Origin: Alphaproteobacteria bacterium
GTDB lineage: Bacteria > Pseudomonadota > Alphaproteobacteria > Sphingomonadales > Sphingomonadaceae
Assembly (NCBI GenBank): GCA_028293005.1
Contig: JAQGLH010000196.1
Span: forward strand, 1 to 9,927
Length of the DNA stretch: 9,927 nucleotides
Direction of reading: 5' to 3'
The notes under the pieces were generated by a model, which was not told the DNA's origin, made no database searches, and was given only the letters and a program-made list of their open reading frames with translations. Numbering within the stretch: the stretch's first letter is position 1; every line of letters begins with the position of its first letter. The position numbers and the translations under genes were made by a program. Shown here piece after piece: positions 4,305 through 9,927 of this stretch.

Positions 4305-5156
4305 CTAGAGCGGGGTCCCGGCCGCGCAATGCTCGAACTCGACCGGGTCGTGCGCGCAGATCATCCGCACATCCGCTGAGGCATCGACCGACAGCTGGCG
4401 CAACCGGTGCTGGTTCGCCAGGCGCAGGTCGCGGTCGACCTCCATCATCGTCTGGTAGGCGCGCAGCCCCGGCGTGCAACGCCGCTTCGCGCTGCGCATC
4501 TCGCCGCGGTAGAAATAAGCGTCGCCGGCGTGAAGCAGCCAGCCCCCAGGACCCTCGATCGCGATCCCCGCGTGGCCCCAGGTGTGGCCCGGCAGAGGCA
4601 CCATCAATATTTCCGGCGGCAGCCCTTCGAGGTCGCGCACCGCGCCGAAGCCGAACCAGGATTCGCCGCGCGCGCCGTATCGCCGCCAGTCGCGCACCTC
4701 GTCGAACTGGGCGGGGCGGTAGCGGTTGCGCGGCACGAAGCCGCGGCGAGGCCCGGTGGCGGCATCATATTCCTTCGCCATCAGGTGGACGGTGGCATTG
4801 GGAAAATCCTCAAGCCCGCCGGCATGGTCGAAATCGAGATGGGTCAGGACGATATGGCGGACATCCGCCGGGCTATGGCCGAGCGCCTCGATCTGTCGGA
4901 TCGCCGTTTCGGACTCGCGTAGCTTGATGTTGAGCATCGTCCGCATCGTCCGCGTGATGCGCGGATGCGGCGGACGGTGGGGGTGATCGACGTCCTTCAG
5001 GCCGTAGCCGGTATCGATCAGCACAAGGCCGTGGAGGTCGGTCTCGATCAGCAGGCAATGGCAAACCAGGCGGCCGGTCAGGCCCTTGCTGCGGCCGTCG
5101 AACAAGGCGCCGCCGAGCGGGCAGTCGGTGCCACAGTTGAGATGGTGAATGCGCAT
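4305..5156 (-). CDS. Metallo-beta-lactamase-fold hydrolase, lactonase-like
   Basis: A 283-residue cytoplasmic protein of the MBL superfamily, close in layout to the N-acyl-homoserine-lactonase (AiiA/AttM) branch. Visible elements: an N-terminal strand with IHHLNCGTDCP, LVLIDTGYG at 45-52, the metal motif THLDFDHAGG at 105-114, GHTWGHAGI at 190-198 with a metal-ligand His, LLHAGDA with the bridging Asp212, and ICAHD with His269. The classical HxHxDH is HxDxDH here, with Asp108 at the place of the second His, a variant that occurs in some MBL branches. The substrate is therefore open: lactone, ester or another. The start is ATG 5156, with GGAG 7-8 nt upstream; an in-frame ATG at 5282 would add a Pro/Arg-rich stretch with no family similarity. 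It points toward the histone-like gene and follows the glycine-zipper gene with a terminator hairpin between. Confidence 0.85.
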   Translation of the reverse strand: MRIHHLNCGTDCPLGGALFDGRSKGLTGRLVCHCLLIETDLHGLVLIDTGYGLKDVDHPHRPPHPRITRTMRTMLNIKLRESETAIRQIEALGHSPADVRHIVLTHLDFDHAGGLEDFPNATVHLMAKEYDAATGPRRGFVPRNRYRPAQFDEVRDWRRYGARGESWFGFGAVRDLEGLPPEILMVPLPGHTWGHAGIAIEGPGGWLLHAGDAYFYRGEMRSAKRRCTPGLRAYQTMMEVDRDLRLANQHRLRQLSVDASADVRMICAHDPVEFEHCAAGTPL

Positions 5157-5240
5157 CGCGGTGCTCCGTTCCTCGGCACCGACCCTTCGCCCGCGTCGGG
5201 GCAGGGGAGATGCGCTCCTGTTTTCGGAACCGCAAACGGA

Positions 5241-5270
5241 CGGCGGGGCGCCTGGTTCAGCGCCCCGCCG
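5241..5270 (-). terminator. GC-rich terminator hairpin of the glycine-zipper gene
   Basis: The arms cggcggggcgc (5241-5251) and gcgccccgccg (5260-5270) form 11 perfect pairs around an 8-nt loop. On the minus strand the stem begins 22 nt after the stop codon of the glycine-zipper gene (5293) and is followed by tccgtttgcgg, only weakly T-rich. It separates this gene from the MBL gene in the same direction, suggesting separate transcripts. Confidence 0.6.
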
Positions 5271-5292
5271 CAATTCATTCAATTTTCAGGCG

Positions 5293-5622
5293 TTAGCGGC
5301 AGCGATAGCGGCTGTTGCCGCTGTTGCGCTCGACATGGCGGCCGAGCAATGCTCCCGCTGCCGCGCCCAGCACGGTGCCGGTGGTCCGCGAACCGTGGCT
5401 GTCGATCGCGCGCCCGACCAGGGCGCCGCCAGCGGCACCGACAATCAAGCCGGTGGTGCCGTTTTTCTTTTTGCAGCGAAGCCGGCCGCGCGAATCGTGC
5501 CACGTCCTGCCCTGGTAATATCCATCGCTCTGATAGGCGTAGGCCGGGGCCGACATCACGAACGTCGGCACGGTTGGAATCGCCATCGTCGCCGCGGCGA
5601 CAGCAAGAGACAATTTACGCAT
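5293..5622 (-). CDS. Secreted glycine-zipper 2TM domain protein
   Basis: A 109-residue protein with a Sec signal peptide (MRKLSLAVAAATMAIPTVPT..., cleavage probably after the AYA at 27-29). The short mature N-terminus is rich in Tyr, Gln and Arg (YQSDGYYQGRTWHDSRGRLRC). Then come two glycine-zipper segments, GLIVGAAGGALVGRAID (58-74) and GTVLGAAAGALLGRHVE (82-98), of the kind seen in the 17-kDa surface antigen family. Two cysteines (50 and 108) flank the zipper and could form a disulfide. Such proteins pack hydrophobic Gly-rich helices into or against the outer membrane; no enzymatic role is known. Start: ATG 5622 with GAGGAG about 7 nt upstream; the longer frame to 5682 lacks a signal. An EcfG-like promoter lies 33-58 nt upstream, so it probably belongs to the same stress response as the genes at 2560 and 3512. 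Confidence 0.85.
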   Translation of the reverse strand: MRKLSLAVAAATMAIPTVPTFVMSAPAYAYQSDGYYQGRTWHDSRGRLRCKKKNGTTGLIVGAAGGALVGRAIDSHGSRTTGTVLGAAAGALLGRHVERNSGNSRYRCR

Positions 5623-5654
5623 GATGATACTCCTCAATGAACCTGTGAATGAAC

Positions 5655-5680
5655 AACGCGCCCATCGTGGCATCGGTTTC
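5655..5680 (-). promoter_or_regulatory. EcfG-like promoter of the glycine-zipper gene
   Basis: Read on the minus strand: GAAAC (5680-5676), a 17-nt spacer, and CGTT (5658-5655). It matches the EcfG consensus in 8 of 9 positions (GAAAC instead of GGAAC). The -10 box ends 32 nt before the ATG at 5622, leaving room for the GAGGAG ribosome-binding site. Confidence 0.5.
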
Positions 5681-5812
5681 ATTAACCCAGAACAACGATC
5701 TGTTCATCGGCCGAGACCCCTGCGAGCGGCACGGAAGCCGGCACGATTTTTCCGTTTTTCTTTCGCTGCCGCACCGCTTAGGGCGGGGGCGGAGCGGCTG
5801 TTCGGCGCGATC

Positions 5813-6706
5813 ATGACTTCCCACCGGCTTTCCCTGCGTGACTTCCTGCTGGCGCTCGCGGTCGTCGCTGTCTGGGGCACCAATTTCGTCGTGATTCGAC
5901 TGGCGCTCGACGAATTGCCGGCGCTGTTGCTGGCGGCGCTGCGCTTCGCGCTGGCGTTCCTTCCGGTGGCGCTTTTCCTGCCGCGCCCGCGCGTCCGCTG
6001 GATCTACCTCGCGACTTACGGGCTGCTGATCGGCGTCGGACAGTTCGGGGTTTTATTCATCGCGATGGAGCATGACATCACGCCCGGCCTCGCGTCGGTG
6101 ATCGTCCAGATGCAGGTCTTTTTCACGATCGCGCTGTTCGGCTGGCGCTCGGGCGAGCGACTGCGCGCATATCAGTGGATCGCGCTGTTGCTGGGTGTGG
6201 CGGGGATCGGAGTGATCATCGCAAATGCGGGCGGCACGACCACTCCGCTCGGCGTTGCGCTGACGCTTGCGGCGGCGCTCGCCTGGACCGGCGGCAACCT
6301 CGCCGCCAAGGAAGCCGATCCCACCAATATGCTGGCCTTCGTCGTCTGGTCGAGTGTGTTCGCGGTGCCACCCCTGCTGCTGCTGTCGCTCGTCTTCGAA
6401 GGCCGGCACGAGATTGCTGCCGGCCTCAGCCATGCCAGCGCGGGCGCGTGGGCGGCGGTGCTGTGGCAGGCAGTCGGCAACAGCCTGTTCGGCTATGCCG
6501 TCTGGGGGTGGCTGCTGCAGCGCTATTCGGCGGTCACGGTGACGCCGATGGCGCTGCTCGTGCCGGTGTTCGGCATGGGCGCCTCGATCGTGCTGCTCGG
6601 CGAAGACTTCCCCGCGTGGAAGGCGCTGGCTGCGGCGCTGATCATGAGCGGCCTCGCGATCATCATCCTCGCGCCGCGCTGGATCGCAAGGAAGACCGCA
6701 GGCTGA
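5813..6706 (+). CDS. eamA: EamA-type drug/metabolite exporter (DMT superfamily)
   Basis: A 297-residue inner-membrane protein with ten hydrophobic segments in two EamA repeats. It aligns along its length with my memory of E. coli EamA (YdeD, 299 residues), the exporter of O-acetylserine and cysteine. Shared signatures include the VVAVWGTNFVVIRLAL start of the first repeat, the LRF after the second segment, PGLASVIVQMQVFFTI, SGERLRAYQ, the AAALAWTGGNLAAK segment, the FGYAVWGWLLQRY segment and VTPMALLVPVFGM near the end. The substrate here is probably an amino acid or similar metabolite, not proven. ATG 5813 is chosen because the conserved part starts right behind it; the frame is open from 5621, but the added residues are Arg/Pro-rich. 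No clear ribosome-binding site is seen at the usual distance (ggag lies about 18 nt upstream). It is divergent to the glycine-zipper gene. Confidence 0.88.
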   Translation: MTSHRLSLRDFLLALAVVAVWGTNFVVIRLALDELPALLLAALRFALAFLPVALFLPRPRVRWIYLATYGLLIGVGQFGVLFIAMEHDITPGLASVIVQMQVFFTIALFGWRSGERLRAYQWIALLLGVAGIGVIIANAGGTTTPLGVALTLAAALAWTGGNLAAKEADPTNMLAFVVWSSVFAVPPLLLLSLVFEGRHEIAAGLSHASAGAWAAVLWQAVGNSLFGYAVWGWLLQRYSAVTVTPMALLVPVFGMGASIVLLGEDFPAWKALAAALIMSGLAIIILAPRWIARKTAG

Positions 6707-6768
6707 AGCGGCGCCAGAGCCAAAGAGGGGTCGGCTTTCGTCACCCATGCCTCTATCCTGCCATGGTC

Positions 6769-6807
6769 CGCGGCGATAAAGCCGCGCGGAGGCGGCGAAC
6801 GTCCGCC
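6769..6807 (+). other. Two leader hairpins before the phosphatidyltransferase gene
   Basis: cgcggc (6769-6774) pairs with gccgcg (6781-6786) around gataaa, and ggcgg (6791-6795) pairs with ccgcc (6803-6807) around cgaacgt. They fill the 122-bp spacer between eamA and the TTG start proposed for the next gene. If that start is right they are leader RNA; if the ATG at 6763 is used they are coding. No riboswitch class is recognised. Confidence 0.35.
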
Positions 6808-6828
6808 CCGGGAAAGTCGAGGAACAGG

Positions 6829-7953
6829 TTGATCTCTCGCCCGCTGGAAGTCGTGCTTGTCGGGGAAAACCCCACGCGCCTCTGGGGTATCAGCGTCGAC
6901 GAGCGCATCCGCCGGATCGCCGCCGCGCAGAAGCTCGTGATCGGCGAGGAGGCGGTCGGCGACGGTCCGGCGCTGCTGGTCGACCGATCGTTCGTCTTCG
7001 ATCCCGCCTGGCTGCGCCACATCGCCGCGCACTCCGGCGAGGCGCTGACGCATGGCGGCAGGATCGCCCTCGCGCATGGCCGGAATGCGGAGGAACGCCG
7101 CCAAGCTGCGGCGGCAATGGCGGCAGGCGCAGCCCCCGACGCCGCGACCACGCTCGCGCTGCGCCGCCATGAGGAGGGTGGAGCGCGCCTCAACGCCGAG
7201 CTGCGCAAGCGCGAGCAGCCTTTCCTGATGGTCCTCGATCGCTCGTCGGTTCGTGCCGCCGAGCGCGCCAGCTATTTCGGGGCCTACAAGGGCGTCACCG
7301 ACCTGCTGACCAAATATCTCTGGCCAGAATGGGCGTTGGTCCTCACCCGCCTCGCCGCGCGTCTCGGCATCAGCCCCAATGCGGTCACTGCGCTCGGCGC
7401 CTTGCTGTGTGTCGTCACGACCATCCTCTTCTGGCACGGCGATTATTGGATCGGCATGGCGACGGCACTCGGCTTCATGGTGCTCGACACCGTCGACGGC
7501 AAGCTTGCGCGCTGCACGATCACCTCATCGAAATGGGGCAATATCTTCGATCATGGCATCGATCTGATCCATCCCCCTTTCTGGTGGTACGCCTGGGGGA
7601 TCGGCCTCGTTGCCTACGGCCGGCCGCTCGATCCGCGGACGTTTGCCGCCGCGATGGCGGTCGTCATCCTGGGCTATGTCGCGCAGAGGCTGGTCGAGGG
7701 CGCGTTCCTGCGCCTTTACGGCATGCACATCCACGTCTGGCACAAGGTCGATTCCGACTTCCGGCTGGTCACCGCGCGGCGCAATCCTAACATGGTGATC
7801 CTGTTCGTCAGCCTGTTGCTGGGGCGTCCGGACGCGGGCCTGATCGCTGTCGCCGGCTGGACCCTGCTGTCGTGCCTGTTCCATCTCGTGCGCCTCGTCC
7901 AGGCGATGCGGATCCGCGCGAGCGGCGGCGAAATAAGGTCGTGGCTGGCCTGA
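6829..7953 (+). CDS. CDP-alcohol phosphatidyltransferase with extra N-terminal domain
   Basis: A 374-residue inner-membrane enzyme. The C-terminal 200 residues are a CDP-alcohol phosphatidyltransferase domain with the complete motif D-x2-D-G-x2-A-R-x8-G-x3-D-x3-D (DTVDGKLAR at 220-228, Gly237, Asp241, Asp245) and several hydrophobic segments. It would move a phospho-alcohol from a CDP-linked donor onto a second alcohol at the membrane. Residues 1-150 are soluble. EVVLVGENPTRLWG and LLVDRSFVFDPAWL resemble parts of the sugar-phosphate nucleotidyltransferase fold seen in fused IPCT-DIPPS enzymes, but the Gly-rich loop is not canonical, so it may be a decayed or regulatory domain. Substrates are unknown; inositol or another polar lipid head group is possible. 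Start: TTG 6829 has GAGGAA 4 nt upstream and begins the family-like part (LISRPLEVV); the in-frame ATG at 6763 has no ribosome-binding site and would add 22 Arg-rich residues. It overlaps the next gene by 13 bp. Confidence 0.8.
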   Translation: MISRPLEVVLVGENPTRLWGISVDERIRRIAAAQKLVIGEEAVGDGPALLVDRSFVFDPAWLRHIAAHSGEALTHGGRIALAHGRNAEERRQAAAAMAAGAAPDAATTLALRRHEEGGARLNAELRKREQPFLMVLDRSSVRAAERASYFGAYKGVTDLLTKYLWPEWALVLTRLAARLGISPNAVTALGALLCVVTTILFWHGDYWIGMATALGFMVLDTVDGKLARCTITSSKWGNIFDHGIDLIHPPFWWYAWGIGLVAYGRPLDPRTFAAAMAVVILGYVAQRLVEGAFLRLYGMHIHVWHKVDSDFRLVTARRNPNMVILFVSLLLGRPDAGLIAVAGWTLLSCLFHLVRLVQAMRIRASGGEIRSWLA

Positions 7954-8828
7954 ACGGCACCATAAGCGATGCTGCACGCTTTGTGCTCCCCGCCGCCGAG
8001 CCGAGCGACAAGGTCCGTGCCGCGCGCACCGCCGCGCGGCTTTGGCGGCAGGCCAGGCTGGTGCATCGCTTCGATACACCGATGCCCGAGCGCCCGGCCC
8101 GGCCCGACCGGCCCGAGCTTCTACCCCCGTCGCGGATGCCGAGGCGGGGGAAGGGAGGTTCCGAGCGTGGACGAATCGCGATGCTGCATTCGCTCGCGCA
8201 CATCGAATATGGCGCGATCAATCTCGCGTTCGATCTGATCGGCCGGTTCGGCGCGCTTTTCCCTCCCGCGTTCGTCGATGATTGGGTGAGCGTTGGCGCC
8301 GACGAGGCGATGCACTTCGCGTTGCTCGATCGGCGCCTGCGCGCGCTCGGGTCAGGCTATGGCGCGCTTCCCGCGCACGATGGCCTGTGGGAGGCCGCGG
8401 CGCAGACGGCCGAAGACGTGCTCGCACGGCTTGCGGTGGTTCCGATGGTGCTCGAGGCGCGCGGGCTGGACGTGACGCCGGCGACCGCCGAGCGCTTCGA
8501 ACGCGCCGGCGACGCCCGTTCGGCTGCCGTGCTGTGGCGCATCTACCGCGACGAAATCCGGCACGTGGGAATCGGGACGCGGTGGTTCAAAATTGCCGCT
8601 CAGGAACGTGGATTAGAACCGGTTCCGCACTGGAGACGGTTAATAAGAAATAACTTTTCAGGGGCCTTGAAGGCCCCATTCAACGACTCGGCCCGCGACG
8701 AAGCCGGTTTGTCCCGCGATTACTACGTGGGGGTTGCGGCGCAAGACGATGTTCAACATTCTCATCCTAACACGTCAGCGGGTGGGCAACTTCCTGACGC
8801 CGAGAGCGGGCCTCGTGCCCTTGTTTGA
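7941..8828 (+). CDS. DUF455 family ferritin-like protein
   Basis: A 295-residue soluble protein of the DUF455 (COG2833) family, which has a ferritin-like helical bundle. Likely metal ligands are visible: HIEYGAI (His87, Glu89), ADEAMHF (Glu122, His125), EARGLD (Glu172) and RDEIRHVGIG (Glu205, His208). The two ExxH motifs fit a di-metal site, but no reaction is established for the family. The family-typical GYGALPAHDGLW and the GALKAPFNDSAR segment are also present. The normal end of family members seems to be near SRDYYVGVA (about residue 266); the last 29 residues, rich in Gln, Ser, Pro and Gly, look like an extension. Start: GTG 7941 with AAGG 3 nt upstream, overlapping the phosphatidyltransferase gene by 13 bp, so translation is likely coupled. 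The in-frame ATG at 7872 lies deep inside that gene. Codons 234-240 are unusual (TTA ATA AGA AAT AAC TTT TCA). Confidence 0.85.
   Translation: MAGLNGTISDAARFVLPAAEPSDKVRAARTAARLWRQARLVHRFDTPMPERPARPDRPELLPPSRMPRRGKGGSERGRIAMLHSLAHIEYGAINLAFDLIGRFGALFPPAFVDDWVSVGADEAMHFALLDRRLRALGSGYGALPAHDGLWEAAAQTAEDVLARLAVVPMVLEARGLDVTPATAERFERAGDARSAAVLWRIYRDEIRHVGIGTRWFKIAAQERGLEPVPHWRRLIRNNFSGALKAPFNDSARDEAGLSRDYYVGVAAQDDVQHSHPNTSAGGQLPDAESGPRALV
8661..8677 (+). other. Perfect hairpin inside the DUF455 gene
   Basis: ggggcct (8661-8667) and aggcccc (8671-8677) pair perfectly around tga. The stem follows directly on the A+T-rich codon cluster (8640-8660) near the conserved end of DUF455. No T-run follows, so termination is unlikely; it may slow or process the message ahead of the peptidase gene. 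Confidence 0.4.
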
Positions 8829-8883
8829 ATCCATGGTCGCGTTTTGTGACCGTGCCGGCCAGTCGGGTCGACCGGGGAATTGA

Positions 8884-9846
8884 ATGACGAATTCGAGTGA
8901 CGCACAGACGCTTGCAGTGTTCCGGGGGCTCAAATTTTTCCGGCCGCGCGATGTGTTTTTTCATGACGGCAAAACGCTGCATCGCGTGAGGATGAGCGCT
9001 CCTGTCCAGGCTGCGGCTGCCGTGGCCGCGCTTCTCCTCCTGCTTTGGTCGGTGTTTGCGGCGGTTCAGCTCGCCGGCGGCCCCGCGGCCGGAGAGGTCT
9101 CGCGGATGGAGCAGCAGGTCCTGGCGATGCAAGCCGATGTGCTCGCGCTCCAGAAGGTCGCGCAGGAGCGCTACGGCTATACGGCGCACGAAGTGACGAA
9201 GCTCGGCATCGATCCGAACCGTTTCCAGGGCCAGACATTCCAGGGCCAGACCTTTCAGGGGCAGGGTGGTCCGTTCGAGGCGGTCGAGCCGCTCAAGGCC
9301 GGCGATCCCAAATTCAAGCAATTGTTCATGAGCTGGAAGAAGCTCGACCGGCTCGAGCAGGGCACGATCGCCATTCCGTCGGCGATGCCCGTCAACGGAA
9401 CCAACTTCACCAGCGGTTTCGGCGTGCGCTCGGATCCGTTCAGAGGCCGCGCCGCGATGCACACCGGCATCGATCTCGCGGGGCCGGTTGGCACGCAAAT
9501 CCGCGCCACGGCCGACGGTTACGTCCAGCGCTCCGAATGGGTCAACGGCTACGGCAATCTGGTCGAGATCAACCACGGCCGCGGCTTCCAGACCCGCTAC
9601 GGCCACCTCTCCAAGTCGCTCGTCAGTCCCGGGCAGCGCGTCAAGCGCGGCGACCTCATTGCGCTGATGGGATCGACCGGCCGCTCGACGGGGAGCCATC
9701 TCCATTACGAGGTCCGCATCGACGGCAAGGCGGTCAACCCGGCCCCGTTCATGCAGACCAACGATTATCTGCTCGCCCTCCAGCGCCGTGTCTCGGCCGT
9801 ATCGTCGCAGGTCGCGATGGGCGGCCCGGTCGGCGGCAGCAAGTAA
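8884..9846 (+). CDS. Membrane-anchored M23 (LytM-type) metallopeptidase
   Basis: A 320-residue cell-wall hydrolase. Residues 1-40 are cytoplasmic (ending in the basic HRVRMSAP), one membrane segment lies at 41-64, a heptad-like helix (RMEQQVLAMQADVLALQKVAQ) follows at 74-94, then a Gln/Gly linker with three FQGQT-like repeats at 114-127, and the peptidase domain at about 170-290. All zinc and catalytic residues are present: His193 and Asp197 (HTGIDLAG), His241 (GHLS), and His272/His274 (HLHYEV). It would cut peptide cross-links of peptidoglycan in the periplasm; exact bond unknown. Some alphaproteobacterial M23 genes of this build sit beside a bactofilin gene, but the terminator at the right edge argues against a tightly linked downstream partner here. 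The start is ATG 8884 with GGGGA 5 nt upstream. It lies 55 bp behind DUF455 and may share its transcript. Confidence 0.9.
   Translation: MTNSSDAQTLAVFRGLKFFRPRDVFFHDGKTLHRVRMSAPVQAAAAVAALLLLLWSVFAAVQLAGGPAAGEVSRMEQQVLAMQADVLALQKVAQERYGYTAHEVTKLGIDPNRFQGQTFQGQTFQGQGGPFEAVEPLKAGDPKFKQLFMSWKKLDRLEQGTIAIPSAMPVNGTNFTSGFGVRSDPFRGRAAMHTGIDLAGPVGTQIRATADGYVQRSEWVNGYGNLVEINHGRGFQTRYGHLSKSLVSPGQRVKRGDLIALMGSTGRSTGSHLHYEVRIDGKAVNPAPFMQTNDYLLALQRRVSAVSSQVAMGGPVGGSK
9223..9264 (+). repeat. Coding repeat FQGQT in the peptidase linker
   Basis: Two near-identical 15-bp units (ttccagggccagacn) and a diverged third (tttcaggggcag) encode FQGQT-FQGQT-FQGQ between the coiled coil and the catalytic domain. The unit is a multiple of three, so copy number can vary and alter the linker length without a frameshift. 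Confidence 0.8.
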
Positions 9847-9860
9847 GAGCCGCTATCGAA

Positions 9861-9878
9861 GAGGCGCCTCGGCGCCTC
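9861..9878 (+). other. Hairpin behind the M23 gene
   Basis: gaggcgc (9861-9867) and gcgcctc (9872-9878) pair perfectly around ctcg, 15 nt after the stop codon. It precedes the main terminator by 15 nt and may protect the 3' end of the message after trimming. Confidence 0.5.
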
Positions 9879-9893
9879 GCGCGAAGGCACCGA

Positions 9894-9927
9894 AAAGCCC
9901 GGCGGTACGACAGAACCGCCGGGCTTT
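9894..9927 (+). terminator. Rho-independent terminator of the M23 gene
   Basis: aaagcccggcggt (9894-9906) and accgccgggcttt (9915-9927) form a perfect 13-bp stem around an 8-nt loop. The window ends on TTT, so the full T-run cannot be seen. The A's on the left arm would make it work from the opposite strand too. Confidence 0.85.

Noticed and set aside
6175..6762. Long open extension of the phosphatidyltransferase frame upstream through eamA
   Set aside because: Overlaps eamA in another frame with Arg-rich nonsense; conserved sequence begins only near 6829.
6523..7437. Minus-strand frame of 304 codons
   Set aside because: Antisense to eamA and the phosphatidyltransferase; composition typical of shadow frames in GC-rich DNA.
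8767..9705. Minus-strand frame of 312 codons
   Set aside because: Antisense to the M23 peptidase, whose catalytic residues are all intact.

Overview
The window looks like chromosomal DNA of an alphaproteobacterium, most likely a sphingomonad (Sphingomonas or a close relative). The basis is high GC content, family content (DUF2147, DUF2383/PA2169, DUF2721, a glycine-zipper protein, DUF455, M23 peptidase) and promoter-like motifs fitting the alphaproteobacterial general-stress sigma factor EcfG (GGAAC-N16/17-CGTT). No taxonomic marker gene is present, so this is inference. No tRNA, rRNA, insertion sequence, phage gene or CRISPR array was seen.

Left part (1-1900). A proline-rich lipoprotein gene (17-559) ends in a 16-bp tandem repeat that carries its stop codon. 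Next comes an apparently independent small transcription unit: a sigma70-like promoter, an 18-codon ORF behind a ribosome-binding site that pairs with the 16S rRNA 3' end over about 15 nt, and two strong hairpins (about 673-900). A DUF2721 membrane-protein gene on the minus strand (912-1382) is interrupted by an in-frame TAG. A secreted DUF2147 protein (1467-1877) follows.

Central part (1900-5800) reads like a general-stress island. A DUF2383 four-helix-bundle gene (minus) lies divergent to three small Gly-rich, very hydrophilic proteins (2560-3365), which sit behind an exact EcfG-type promoter. Next is a basic protein with a histone-H1-like tail (3512-4186), behind a near-consensus EcfG promoter. 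A metallo-beta-lactamase-fold hydrolase (minus, 4305-5156) converges on it across a nested hairpin. A secreted glycine-zipper protein (minus, 5293-5622) has a third EcfG-like promoter. The three promoter matches are the best evidence that these neighbours respond to a common signal.

Right part (5800-9927), all on the plus strand: an EamA-type drug/metabolite exporter; a CDP-alcohol phosphatidyltransferase with an extra N-terminal domain resembling a decayed nucleotidyltransferase; a DUF455 ferritin-like protein whose start overlaps it; and a membrane-anchored M23 (LytM-type) peptidase with all metal ligands. A 13-bp GC-rich hairpin closes the window as a terminator. The last three genes are probably at least partly co-transcribed and point to envelope or lipid work.

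The best candidates for something undescribed are the small structured transcript with the extended anti-SD match, the stress island of low-complexity hydrophilic proteins beside a histone-like protein, and the fused CDP-alcohol phosphatidyltransferase coupled to DUF455.
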